A DNA stretch of 64,000 bases from Taxillus chinensis (Eukaryota > Streptophyta > Magnoliopsida > Santalales > Loranthaceae): assembly GCA_023512835.1 (NCBI GenBank), contig JAKCVP010000391.1, positions 1 to 64,000 of the forward strand, written 5' to 3'. The notes beneath the pieces are model-generated. The model did no database searches and had not been told where the DNA came from. It was given only the letters and a program-made list of their open reading frames with translations. The translations under genes were made by a program, and so were the position numbers. Positions 11,801 to 21,304 of the stretch are shown one piece after another. Position 1 is the stretch's first letter, and each line of letters begins with the position of its first letter.

Positions 11801-12186
11801 ATGCAGCGGCATCGGGAGAGCAGCCCCCACGCGCAGCAGCGGGTATCCCACTGCGCGCCCCGCCCAAGAATCCCGGCGGTGAAGCTGGGCCCGCTGACAC
11901 CGCCGGCATCGACCTGATCCCTGGTCAGCCTGGCCGCGGCAAAATCCGGGGGTTTGACATTGGCGGGATCGATGAGGTCAAGGAGACGGAGGAGCTCAAA
12001 GCGCGGCGGAAGAGTCAGCAGCTCAAGGCTGCCAAGGACAAGGATCGGATTGTGGAAAATCCTGGGGAGCAGGGGAAGAGTGTGGAGGATAAGGTGCGGG
12101 AGGAGATGGGGAGGGAGAAGGAGCGGGATAAGGCCGTAAAGGAGGAACTTGCTGCTGCGGAGGATGGGGGGTTGCCGCCGTTGTAG
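8890..12186 (+). CDS. Large type II membrane protein, GT2-type glycosyltransferase-like
   Basis: A single 1098-residue frame. A basic cytoplasmic tail (FRKRR) precedes one membrane anchor (about 41-57). A long lumenal domain follows (about 110-620) with conserved-looking blocks: KFYYLAASLHAIARTGGTR, ATEDAFFTRALH, QIPQNAADKLIWMSRLDAQS, QAPQDNSGSLIRLLKSLE, RFIESFYPADR, VLVLSPQAQLSP, QAPNSNAALYFGDKW and DLMRARGYFMLYPAL. I recognise these from fungal proteins annotated as glycosyltransferase 2. Substrate and acceptor are unknown and I see no unambiguous DxD. A short C-rich block (about 675-735) follows. Residues about 740-1040 are Ala/Pro/Gly-rich with degenerate INGV-x-PPA repeats, and the end is highly charged. 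It probably acts in the Golgi or at the wall. The ATG context ACGATGAGC is the first in frame. Confidence 0.72.
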   Translation: MSRRTFWFKSDEELGKRDDDHKTAPTPSWIPKKPPTFRKRRVVVLLIACFILYVFVKNLPSDLGPATVRYQQNLQKFTQSRRPPPTIRQEPPLNDAASKPQKAAAPRGAPPVKNRETILGQTVHNFEGPVKFYYLAASLHAIARTGGTREKNKNILFAASDLKSVSELVPLACEMARWKRVYVHFAIMGRDELPMDDIKDINGVKDASCKIYWHDARPDYAIYSTDHRMEISIAGAMKHIQSFMHPQAIIAASPATEDAFFTRALHRKTKELHITMIQIPQNAADKLIWMSRLDAQSLSAWHMAQIDILVQAPQDNSGSLIRLLKSLEEADYDGFTAPRLTIELPHKLNNNAKFYLDNNFEWPPPQFDSHQKTGALVLRRRIPETKVDPEHAAVRFIESFYPADRGRSNVLVLSPQAQLSPIFFHTLKYYVLEYKHSEQAWFTAANMFGISLDAPSVHLNGTSGFEPPVSSTQLKDGSDTVSLYLYQAPNSNAALYFGDKWIEAHSFLTQHLTASKHPATRDYHQTRKKLVSQKYPQWTEYFLDLMRARGYFMLYPALPTIEATKENPEMPANSLVVIHNELFTPPDEFKRDESKQAKDSHADLDEDGILEADTSYLSSHLNHDSTKDQGLNEESPLFSNIRPMVPEDTAPEADEDISEEDATKSVPGALPAVHTMKCLDYRGESMSIDMLFNSAAPQASTYRREAGGCSAEIASKKVALGDWTADDLFCLGEFTEEVSTPHDQPSAAAAGTPTEGQAPAAAHAFHEEHATGAAEHINAAEDPAKYQETALAGFAAKINNDQANAATEKAQAAAGGINGVEPPARFGSLSTEPHSDINAGGINGVSPPAGAAAAAKLAHASEEINAGLNLESPPPRQGEALLPGAHPPAGIAPDAHASDPKAAAAKEAEAAARLEEKQTAEANALLSSGHELPPQVKKEPGASPPSAGQGDLLPDRKTSNDAGFLENKLNDAAASGEQPPRAAAGIPLRAPPKNPGGEAGPADTAGIDLIPGQPGRGKIRGFDIGGIDEVKETEELKARRKSQQLKAAKDKDRIVENPGEQGKSVEDKVREEMGREKERDKAVKEELAAAEDGGLPPL

Positions 12187-12839
12187 GTTGGTTGTGCGCG
12201 GCCACTTTTTTCCCTTTAAAAAAGAGTATCAAAGTATCTCTTGCCTGAGTAAAAAGGTACGGCACAGGCTTGCTGTGCCTTGACGGAACGGAACCTAGGT
12301 ACCTTCCATGGCTGTGAAGGTTGTAACGTTTTTTATTATTAACGTACTCACCTAGGTATTCTACATGGGTATCTACTCACGGCCGGCTGAGGGCACATCG
12401 GGAGTTGGGATGGGACTCTTTTGGGGGCATGTGCTGTACGTCTACCCGGCATCATTTGCATTTGCGGTCTGGCCGTTTTTCGCTTTTTGCTCTTAATGGT
12501 TGCACTGGCACTAGCACGTCAAGTTTGAAAAGTGTCATATCTGCTTAGACAAGTAATTTGGAGGCATGGGGGAAGGCGAGGGAGGTGGGTTAAATAAAGG
12601 TTGCTCACATACCTACGTCCCAAGTTAATTTGGGTAATTGGACGCCTGGATGGCATGGCATGGCACCGCATGGAATGAGGTAGCATGGACTGGAATGAGG
12701 ATACAAAGCACTTTACGAAGTACCTTGATGTTACTTTTACTTGGGACCTGGAGTTTTCGAGTGCTGTAATAGGATTGATATGCGTCTTCCCCTTTTTTTT
12801 TCGTTGTCCTCTTTGCTTCTCTCGACTTATTGAGGTACC

Positions 12840-12868
12840 TTTTTTTTTTTTGGGGGGGGGGGGGGGGG
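12840..12868 (+). repeat. T12G17 homopolymer junction (possible G-quadruplex)
   Basis: Twelve T are followed directly by seventeen G. Such a G run can fold as a quadruplex on the plus strand and is prone to slippage. Its length may be unreliable in any assembly. Confidence 0.8.
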
Positions 12869-13635
12869 TTCACTTCTTGCCTGCTTCTTAATTCTTACTT
12901 TTGCTATACGCCTGTCCAGTCTTGTCTCTTGTTCAAGGGTTGAAAGGTTCATGATAGCCTAGTCTCGAGGTTTAATTTCCCAGTTAGTTGATTCTTGATT
13001 TGGAACCCGCTTTTTTTTCTTGAATCAGGAGGGTGATGTGGCATTTAGATGTACATGATACTTGACTGCTCTGCCGCAATGGTGTAGTGCAGCACAGTGC
13101 AGTGCAGTGGCAGTTGATGCAGATGCTTACCATTACTGCCTGCAATTCTTGTCATCAACGCGGGGAATGCTTGTAATGCTCGTATATTGAGAATGATGGA
13201 CGAGCTGCATTCAGACCGAGTCTAAAGTGGTCTGAAGAGGGAAAGCCTGCTCTATAACGGTGGGGAGTGTAGGCAAGTACAAGTAATCTGACTAATAGCC
13301 TGTTTATCCTTGACACCTCTGCTTGCTCTAACATCGTAACATGTATTGACTGTACTACTTGTAATGAGTGGGGGGAGCGGGATGGCCCTCCGACAAGTCC
13401 AGTCGCTACTCAGGTACTTTGTGCTTCGTGGGTACAGACATGTACGTTTGTGCCTTGTGTATCACGGGGATACGAGGTACCTGCTTGATACAGGGCCTGG
13501 CGGTTACCTGGTAGACAGGCACACACATGTCAGGTACCTAACAGTACCTACATGTACAGTAAGTACAGTGAAGCTCCCGCGACCGCGCCGCATGCAGCAT
13601 GCCCTGAAAAGGCCTCGAAGAGTTCTTGAATACTT

Positions 13636-13652
13636 AGGTACCTAGGTACCTA
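13636..13652. repeat. Tandem TAGGTACC palindromes
   Basis: Two overlapping TAGGTACC palindromes in a row, continuing into TACATAC. Related words recur in at least eight other intergenic places in the window. Confidence 0.6.
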
Positions 13653-13879
13653 CATACTTGAACTTTGCGTTGACTCCAAGCTCATTCAGCAATGAATACA
13701 CATATCATAAAGTAAACCATCGAAACGATCATCAGCGTTTGACAGATTACTCAGCGCCAGCATCATTGCTCAAAATCATATTGTGATTTTCTTCCAAAAA
13801 GAACTACAGAAATGCCGCGTCTCAAGTGCGTATACGCAAAGGCAGACAGCTACTGCAGAAGCACCAAAAACAAAAACGC

Positions 13880-16103
13880 TCAGGAATCATCTTCATCATC
13901 GCCGTCACCAGCGTTATCATCCCCCTTGTCGTCATACCAATGTACAATCTGCGGTGGGCTGCCCGGCCGACCCGTGACATCCCCGCCATACTTGAAGTAC
14001 CCTGTAGACACACATTAGCATTCAGGTTCAATCTTGTCAGGACCCCATCGAGCGAAGCGAGCCCGATGAAAAGATAAGCGAGCCCAACGAAAAGAGAGGG
14101 GGAAAATACCTTCAATACCAGGCACACCAACGTGCACCACATCCTTCGTCTCCCCAAACACAAAGACCATCTGCATGCCCATGATCATGTGCGCAAGCGT
14201 GTGACAGTGTAACATCCATACGCCCGCCTCCTGCACTCTGATGCGCAGCCCGCGCCAGGAATGGACTTTGAGCGGCGCGGTCTGATTCGCGTAGCGGTCT
14301 AGCCAGATTGTGTCGCGCTTCGGGATACCGCCTGCCGCTATCTGGCGCTCGAGCCGCGGTTCATTCGCTGCTTGATCGTAGGCTCCTGGTCCACCGCCTA
14401 TGATGCGTCAGCTGCGTTTGTCCTGACGGACGCTGTCGTGCAAGCTTGATACCTCAACGAGAGGACAGGCGCTGTGCGGGTAGGCCGTCAAAAGGGACGG
14501 CAAGATACATACCAATGTCGTAAAAGTGGGCACCGTGCATGTGCAGCGGGTGACCTTCTACACCGCCGGATGTCGGGCCGCCTTCATCCTCGATGATTAT
14601 CTCCAGAACTTCGCCGATGCGTGCGGGCCAGGCGTCCGTCTTCGGATCCCAGCCGCCGTTCTTGAGTGCAGCTTCATAATCTGGAATATACCTTGTTTCA
14701 TTCTGGTACAGTGCGACCAGATAAGGTACCTTGGGCGTGTTCTCTGTCCACGAGTGGCCGTTAAACTGCCATGCTGGGCGCACCTTGGCGGGGAGCATGT
14801 TATGCGTCCTGATGATCAGGCGACGGCTCACCTCGTGCGCTCGGGGAAAGCCTGTGGCATTGAAGTGGAATGGATGCAGAGCATAGTGATTGTACTCCTG
14901 CGCCGTCGAAGGCAGAGGACCAGGTAGCGTTCGTGGAGGCTCCAAAGTTGGGAGAAGAGGATCTAAAGGTTTGGCAAACTTTTTGCACCCGGCGGTGTTG
15001 TAGCGGAGAATGGCAAAGGCGGTTATATTGAACGGTCTGTACGAGCTGTGAAGAGTGATGTAGAAATCCGAACGTCGAGCAGCTTCAAGTTCTTCGCAGG
15101 AGAGCGTGTTCAAGAGGGCAGAGTAACGTTCACCTGGTCCGAGTTGAATGTGATCCACCGGATGGAGCTGCGTATATGCACCGTCTGCTTCGATAATGTC
15201 CAGCTTTGGATGGTGGTCGATTTGGTATCCAACGTAGGAAAGTGACGTTCCTCCAATGGTACGAAGTCGATACTTTTTGCTGGGAGCAACCTCGACGACT
15301 GCAAGAGCGCAGTTTGGAGCCTTGTTTGTATGCGTATAGTTCGAAATACCGTGCCCATTCACAAGGAGAGCCCCAGGCTCACCCGTCCAAACGAAATCCT
15401 CCGCCACGAGCTCCTTCTCGACAAGCGCATCTGTCTTGTTAAACAGGTCATGGAAGACGAGGAGACGCTCGTCATCATACTCGTACGGCGACTTGGCTTT
15501 GCCGGGCCCATCTTCGATGATCAGTGGGCCGAACGCTGTCAGTGCCTGGAAGCCTACATGCGAATGGTAAAAGTACGTCCCGGCTTCAATACGGCTGAGT
15601 GCGAGCTCGTAGTCGAAGTAGCAATGAGGGCATATGGGGAATTGCGAAGCATTGACAGAGCCATCTGCGAAAGGAGCGGCGGCCAGTGAAATGCCGTGCC
15701 AATGCTACAGAGACGGTTAAATCCGGTGTTCGTGACTGTTCGTGTGCACAGAAGGGGAAACAGTGCTTCTAGGAGAATTGGTTGCGAAGCCAGGCATGCA
15801 AGTCAGTGCACTTACCATTGTCAGATCAACATCCATGTCATTGTAGACTCTGACCCACACTCGCTGGCCCTCTCGGAACCTCAGCTCGGGCCCTGGTATT
15901 GTGCCATTGACCACTGGCGAGAACCTCTCAATGCATCCAATGCGGTAATTTTCGAGGGTGACGCGCAGGACCGCATCGGGATGAAAGGCGTCGCCATGTG
16001 TATGCACAGTCGGTGGTGCGTAGGCTTTGCCTGCTGCGGTGGAGAAACGGGCCAAGAGCAAGACAAGGAGCATGAACTTCGAACATAGATGCAGAAAGAC
16101 CAT
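13880..16103 (-). CDS. Secreted multicopper oxidase (laccase / ascorbate-oxidase-like)
   Basis: Copper enzyme that oxidises phenolic or similar substrates and reduces O2 to water, outside the cell. Four exons: 16103-15816, 15704-14513, 14397-14110 and 14001-13880. The introns are 111, 115 and 108 bases, longer than elsewhere here, and the product is 629 residues. A signal peptide (to about residue 24) leads three cupredoxin domains. All four copper-ligand motifs are present: HWHG at 97-100, FYHSHVG (His 143, 145), GHPLHMHG (His 481, 484, 486) and HCHTLAHMIMGM (His 557, Cys 558, His 559, His 563). The axial residue ten positions after the Cys is Met 568, as in ascorbate oxidase, not the Leu/Phe of high-potential laccases. 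The C-terminus is an acidic GDDNAGDGDDEDD tail. It is divergent from the peroxidase gene. Confidence 0.9.
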
Positions 16104-17534
16104 CTTGCCGACCCTGAGTAAAACTTCTCAACGCGTCTATTGAGAAGATAACGAGACGTTTATGTCGTCTGGTCTTTGAAGTCGGCAGACGGGATCAGCG
16201 GCACATGGAGAGCGTGGAGACAGCTCCGGGATGCCTTGTTGTTAGAGATGGGAGTAGATGGGGAAGCGTCTAGGGTGGCCGGCGTGGACCGCGGCAGCAC
16301 AGCCTATGAAATCTTGGGCAACTCGAAGAAGCAAAGGCTGCTCCCGCCGTCGTGGGATCGAGAGCCCTGGCTGTGGTAGGCTATATCAAGCATCGGAGAT
16401 GAGCAGAGAAATCGAAGGACTCATATCAGCAGCACAACGGGGGTCGTAGCAAGGCCAGCCTTACCTGTACATGCTTGCAGCCATGCATTGCACTGATTGC
16501 ACTGTCTGTCTCATGCCAAAGACGGATAGGGGGCGTGGGGGACATGACTGGCAGATCGCCGCGTGCTTTATCCGGTCCAAGGGGCTAGGGATGGTGCTAG
16601 GTAGGGCACGGAGCAGCTTCAAAGTTTTGGCCCATAACAGCGCGAGAAATAGAGGAGGCATGGGAGGCCATGAGGCTGGCAGAGCGCCCCGCAGTCTTAG
16701 CCACGCCGCACTCTGCGGAAAATGGTCAAAAGGCGAACTCAATTTGACATGGGTGGCCGGCGGCGTCTCGCCTCGGATGGGGTTGGGACGCGTCCGGACC
16801 GCCAAAGGTAGCGACAGTGTGGGGGTGATGGACTAGGGTGATTGCCGTGAGCGGCAGCATGAGACGGAGCGCGGCGACGAAGAGGGTGGGAATGCAGATG
16901 GAAATGCAGGTACGTGGCGTGGAGGGAGCCAGTGGAGCTTGGGTGGATGGGAGGAAGTAAAACTGAGTTGCAGAGCTGCTGACTTAGCAGAGAGCGGCAG
17001 CCCTGTCTGTGGTGCTATTTCCGCCAAGGCTCATTGGCTGCATTCAACCTCGACCTTAATTCTGGAAAACTTATTAATAGCCACCGTGCAGCAATGGCTG
17101 GTCTTCGCATCTGCTCTGTCCTGTTCGCGAACCATCTGCATGGATCAGTCGCATCTCACTATGCTCTTCTGAACTGCTTGCGGTGACGGCGTGGCTGCGT
17201 GACTGGCCCTGCTCGAGGCGAAAGAATCTGAAAGGTGCCGCATCCTTCAGCTGCATGGCTGGCAGAAGTGCCATCACGCCTCTTCCGGCGCATACAGAGT
17301 CGTCAAGATAGGACCAACGGGATGTACGGATACGCATCTGGTCTCTCAGGCAAGCACACTGTTTAGAAGCGGCCAAAAGCAGAGATGGAGGTGGTTTCAG
17401 TACCAGCGACTGTCACGTCCAAGCGACCGAGAAGGAGTATTAATTCGAGTCGGATGCACTCTGTATTCTCAGCCCATTCAGACACTTTCTCAAGCTGAAT
17501 AGCATTGTCATCGTACCGAGAACGCTCTGCCACA
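16104..17534. promoter_or_regulatory. Shared divergent promoter region, multicopper oxidase / peroxidase
   Basis: A 1.43 kb spacer between two start codons facing away from each other. The short ORFs in it lack domain resemblance. Co-regulation from this spacer is inference from layout. I did not find a clear repeated operator. Confidence 0.45.
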
Positions 17535-18567
17535 ATGATCCCCACTCTTCTCCTACCATTTGCTCTGCTACCATTGGCCTCCGCACAGCTGCAGTCTGGC
17601 GGACAGTGCCCCCAGGTATGGACGCTACTATCGCGCGATCTGACTGCCACTTTTGTGGGATCTGACGGTCAATGCACTGATTTCGCCCGTGCTGCCATCC
17701 GCTTCGCCTTCCACGACTCGTCCACCTTCTCCACGAGGCTGCCCACCTATGAGCCTGCCTCCGGCGGCGCAGATGGCTCCTTGCTCCTCAACGACGTCGA
17801 GATCCAGCGACCGCCCAACCGACCTCTGGCACGCTACCGTGACTACCTACTTGGCATATACAATTTTTACAGGCCTCAAGGGGTTGGCGCAGCAGATTTG
17901 ATACAGTTTGCAGGCCACCATGCCGTGGTCTCTTGTCCCGGTGGACCTACAGTCAAGTCAGTCATCGGCAGACGAGACTCGGCGCAGGTTGCGCCAGACA
18001 ATTTGCTGCCTCCGGGTTTCGGTCCTGGGTCCGACCACGACTCTATCTTGAACCTCTTTGTCGACAAGGGCTTCGATGCACGCGATATTGCCGCGCTCGT
18101 TGGAGCGCACACGTGCTCCAAAGCATTCGATCAGCAGGTGAGTACGATTGCATCCAGATATGAGACTGATCGACTAACAAGTGCACGTACAGGCCAACGG
18201 AATTCCAGTCGGGGGACCGCAAGACTCGTCGCCAGGCGTATGGAATGTCGACTACTATGCGCAAACCTACCGGCCACCGCAGGGCGTCTTCCGCTTTGAC
18301 TCGGACATTAACATCTCTCGCCCCAACACGACCATTGGACCATACTTTGCTTCTTTCGTCAACAATCCTCAGCAATGGGCCGTGGCGTTTGCAGATGCCT
18401 TTTACCGCATGTCGCTATTGGGCGTCTCTAATGCTGATGGCCTGATCGACTGCACCAGTGCGCTGCCACGCTCCAGGGTCGGGACTGGGAGGCGCGCGAT
18501 CATAAAGGCTCCACAGTACTCGGGGAACAGCGGGCGGCAGACTGGACGCGGCGGTCCTAGACAGTGA
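17535..18567 (+). CDS. Secreted class II-type haem peroxidase (ligninase-like, AA2)
   Basis: Uses H2O2 to oxidise phenolic or other substrates outside the cell. Two exons (intron 18138-18192 with GTGAGT, GACTAAC and TACAG) give 325 residues. A signal peptide (MIPTLLLPFALLPLASAQ) precedes the mature part. The distal haem side carries RFAFHDSSTF with Arg 56 and His 60. The structural region has YEPASGGADGSLLLND. The proximal side has LVGAHTCSKAF with His 192 as haem ligand. The acidic Ca/Ser region downstream includes FRFDSDINISRPNTT. Arg/His catalytic residues are intact. The C-terminal extension is basic and low-complexity (QYSGNSGRQTGRGGPRQ). I prefer the ATG at 17535 because the signal peptide begins there. 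Ascomycete members of this family are mostly uncharacterised, so lignin oxidation should not be assumed. Confidence 0.88.
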
Positions 18568-19854
18568 CCGAGGAGTGCGTGGGCATTGTGTGTTAATAGC
18601 TTTGTTGATTAAGAAGGGAGGACCGGGGGCAAAGTAATCTATGGGCCTATCACTGATGTCGTCGACGCTTTGTATTTTTACAACTTTATCATGAATCATG
18701 CACTGGAGACCTCGTGCATACTGTCACTCTTCACGTGCCTGCTTTCGACCAACGACCACTTAAGGTTTCTGGTGCACTTCGGCGCCCCTCCATTCCATCC
18801 GCGGGCCTCGATGTACTCACGTACACACACACGACACAGTAGGTAGATGTGCAGTCAGCACGCAGGCAGTGTCAGGGTCGACGCTAGAATGACACGCGTG
18901 ACACAAAAAGCGCAGCTGAGTCGTGCTTCCGGACCTACTTCCCGCCTGTCACGCAACGAGCTTCCCCCTTGACCACACTAGATCCATATCAGTCTAGTTT
19001 CTTCTGATGCATCCTTTTCAAAGCGTAAAGGTCGATCCTGTCGAAATATCCCCTGGGGCCGAAAAATAATGCAGCTCGAAAGTCGCAAGAGTATCACTAG
19101 GCCTGCGCGCACGAGACTCGATGTGCTTCGGCTGGCGATTCGGTCTCAGAGCCTGCCCAAGATCAATTAAGCACGCCAAAGTAGACGCGGCTGCTCGGCC
19201 GTAGCAAGTCGTTTGTATGACTACATTCGAATGGCTTTGCGACTTTTTAGCGTCGGTCTTGTAGATCCGAGCTGGATTGGAGATTGGGCCTTGGCTTAGT
19301 ACTGCTTGTAGTTTTTGCCAGAGACTCTGAGCTTGGTTCGGCATTGACACAGCTGTCAAGCGATACTACGCTCCAACGTCCTTGCAACATCTCTGCCGTC
19401 TGCGGCACATGCCGTGGATTTCGCAGACAGCGATCTTGATGACATCGAGGACGAACTTCCACATCCAGGCGTGTCGTGAAGCAACGGCCATAAGAATGCT
19501 CAGTGCTACGTCGAATTTACCCACTGGTACCGTACACGCTGACACCTCGTATGCTCCAAAGCCGTTGCTCCTGGTCTGCAAGCTTATACAGATAGTGTGC
19601 ACGCTCATTGGACCCGTGCCGCCACTGTCAAGAGCGAGCTGAAGTCTTCGTCGATCGCCTGGCTTCCCTCACGCTACGACAAGACGCTTGTCGACATGTT
19701 GCCTGTCAATTTCCGGATCATCATCTGGATGTGCAGCGCGTGGCGCTGAACGTACGTTTTGCCTCGTCAGAAGATGCCGGAGTGCGAATGCTGCTTGCTC
19801 TTGATAATATGCCGCGACGCCTTCTTCTTTTCTTAGAATGGCACTCGAGTCAGT
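18568..19854 (+). other. Intergenic, peroxidase 3' to DUF4185 promoter
   Basis: No supported gene in about 1.3 kb. Short ORFs overlap on both strands without splice support. A CACACACACGACAC run lies near 18822-18838. Confidence 0.45.
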
Positions 19855-21246
19855 ATGTTCGGAGCATCACTGTTGCATGGCACAGCAGCCATTGTTGGTC
19901 TAGCTGTCAGCTACTCTGCATTGCCCTCAGCACCGTCGTCACCTTATGCTGAACATCAACACCAGTCGAGAGATTTGAACCAGCTTCTGGACGTCGTTAC
20001 CGAGCTAGGAGGCCTTCTCCCTGCGTACCCTCCTCTGCTGGGGAAGATCTTGCCAGGCAGCCAGCTACCGGCTGGCACAGACCTCTCGGATGTCGAACTG
20101 CCCAATCTCAATATACCTCTTCCACAACCCGACGCGCCCGCGTTCCCGACCTATCCCCAGCCAGGTCAGCGCCTGGGCCTTGGGCTTCCACTCCCTCTCG
20201 TAAACAATGTCACCTACGCAGATCAACCCATGGTATTTCTGAACAGTAGAGGCAAGCCATACAACGTCTTGCGCGACCTTGGTTTCACCAGCGTGCTATC
20301 CGGAACATTGTTGTACACTTTTGGCGACACGCTCGTCGGCGTTCCAGGAGCTGCATTCATTACTGCCGTGGACAGTGTTGCGGTGGGATACACGCAAAAC
20401 CGGCATGTCGCCTCAGACTTTGACATGAGCGGTGCAGCGGTCAACAGCTTGATTCCCCTGAACGACGCCGAGAGAAAGACAGGTGGATATAGCCGCTACG
20501 CATTCGGAGGCACTCAGATCATCGAGTACGCGCGTGACAAGGGCGCCGTCTGGTATCTGAAAATCAAGCGTGATGCTGGTGATTTGATTGGGACCAGTAC
20601 AGTAGTATATGGTGCAGGTGTTGCCGATGTCACTCTTGATAACGGAAAGGCGAGAGCGGCTCGTCACGGCGACACGCTTTGGCAGGGCACGGAACCGGCT
20701 TGGGGAGACGTAGGGGTGGCATTGGATTCGGTGCAGGGCTACATCTATGTCTATGGACACGGGCCTCGAGGTGCATCTGCTGGAGCGACTTTCATGGCAC
20801 GCGTGCCCCAGGACTCGCCTGTCGACATCAATGCATACGAGTATTGGGTTGCCGACGAATTGAGGTGGACCAAGCAGCGGCTGGGTGATGGTACGCGTGG
20901 TACATTAAAGCTCCGTCCCGGTATGGCATTATTTGGACCAAACGTTATGAACCAAGCGGCTCCCTTCTGGTCGAACCATTACAACATGTGGCTTTGGATA
21001 CACAGTACACAGAGTGGCTTCAGCAACATTCATCTGATGTCGGCGCCAACCCTGGCAGGACCGTGGATACCTCATGGCCTCATTATCGGAAGGACGGATA
21101 TTGAAGCAGCGAACAAACAAGCAGGGGGCTCTGCCCTCATCTATGCTGTGAATGCTCATCCAGAATACGACGATAGTGGAAAGTCTGTGTGGGTGACGTG
21201 GACCAACAACAATCGCATTTGGGGGGCCACCATTGAATTTTTATAA
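19855..21246 (+). CDS. Secreted DUF4185 domain protein
   Basis: A single 463-residue frame without introns. A hydrophobic signal-like start (MFGASLLHGTAAIVGLAVSYSAL) is followed by a Pro/Leu-rich linker (about 40-125). The DUF4185 region covers most of the rest, with RDLGFTSVLSGTLLYTFGDT, GGTQIIEYARDKGAVWYLK, LFGPNVMNQAAPFWSNHYNMW and AHPEYDDSGKSVWVTWTN. DUF4185 proteins have a predicted five-bladed beta-propeller related to GH43/62-type folds, and their activity is generally unproven. FGDT near 172 resembles the entry motif of such propellers. It probably acts outside the cell. The stop is only 58 bases from the stop of the convergent BCD1 gene. Confidence 0.82.
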   Translation: MFGASLLHGTAAIVGLAVSYSALPSAPSSPYAEHQHQSRDLNQLLDVVTELGGLLPAYPPLLGKILPGSQLPAGTDLSDVELPNLNIPLPQPDAPAFPTYPQPGQRLGLGLPLPLVNNVTYADQPMVFLNSRGKPYNVLRDLGFTSVLSGTLLYTFGDTLVGVPGAAFITAVDSVAVGYTQNRHVASDFDMSGAAVNSLIPLNDAERKTGGYSRYAFGGTQIIEYARDKGAVWYLKIKRDAGDLIGTSTVVYGAGVADVTLDNGKARAARHGDTLWQGTEPAWGDVGVALDSVQGYIYVYGHGPRGASAGATFMARVPQDSPVDINAYEYWVADELRWTKQRLGDGTRGTLKLRPGMALFGPNVMNQAAPFWSNHYNMWLWIHSTQSGFSNIHLMSAPTLAGPWIPHGLIIGRTDIEAANKQAGGSALIYAVNAHPEYDDSGKSVWVTWTNNNRIWGATIEFL

Positions 21247-21304
21247 GTTGAATGAATGCACAACATTGCCGTAATAATGCCGTGTAGACCATGAGAATTG
21301 TTGA

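Larger units (their letters stand above)
12187..13879. other. Long AT-rich convergent spacer with homopolymers and TAGGTACC motifs
   Basis: About 1.7 kb between two converging genes, with no supported ORF. It contains TAGGTACC-like words at 12294-12302, 12350-12357, 13535-13560 and 13636-13652, a T12G17 tract at 12840-12868, several poly-T runs, and tandem GCAGTGCAGTG near 13090-13110. It looks like non-coding 3' sequence, perhaps with a decayed repeat. Confidence 0.5.

Noticed and set aside
13636..13652. Telomeric repeat
   Set aside because: The words are TAGGTACC, not TTAGGG arrays, and occur scattered in internal intergenic DNA.
18568..19854. Decayed transposon in the 1.3 kb spacer
   Set aside because: No terminal repeats, target duplications or transposase-like frames seen.
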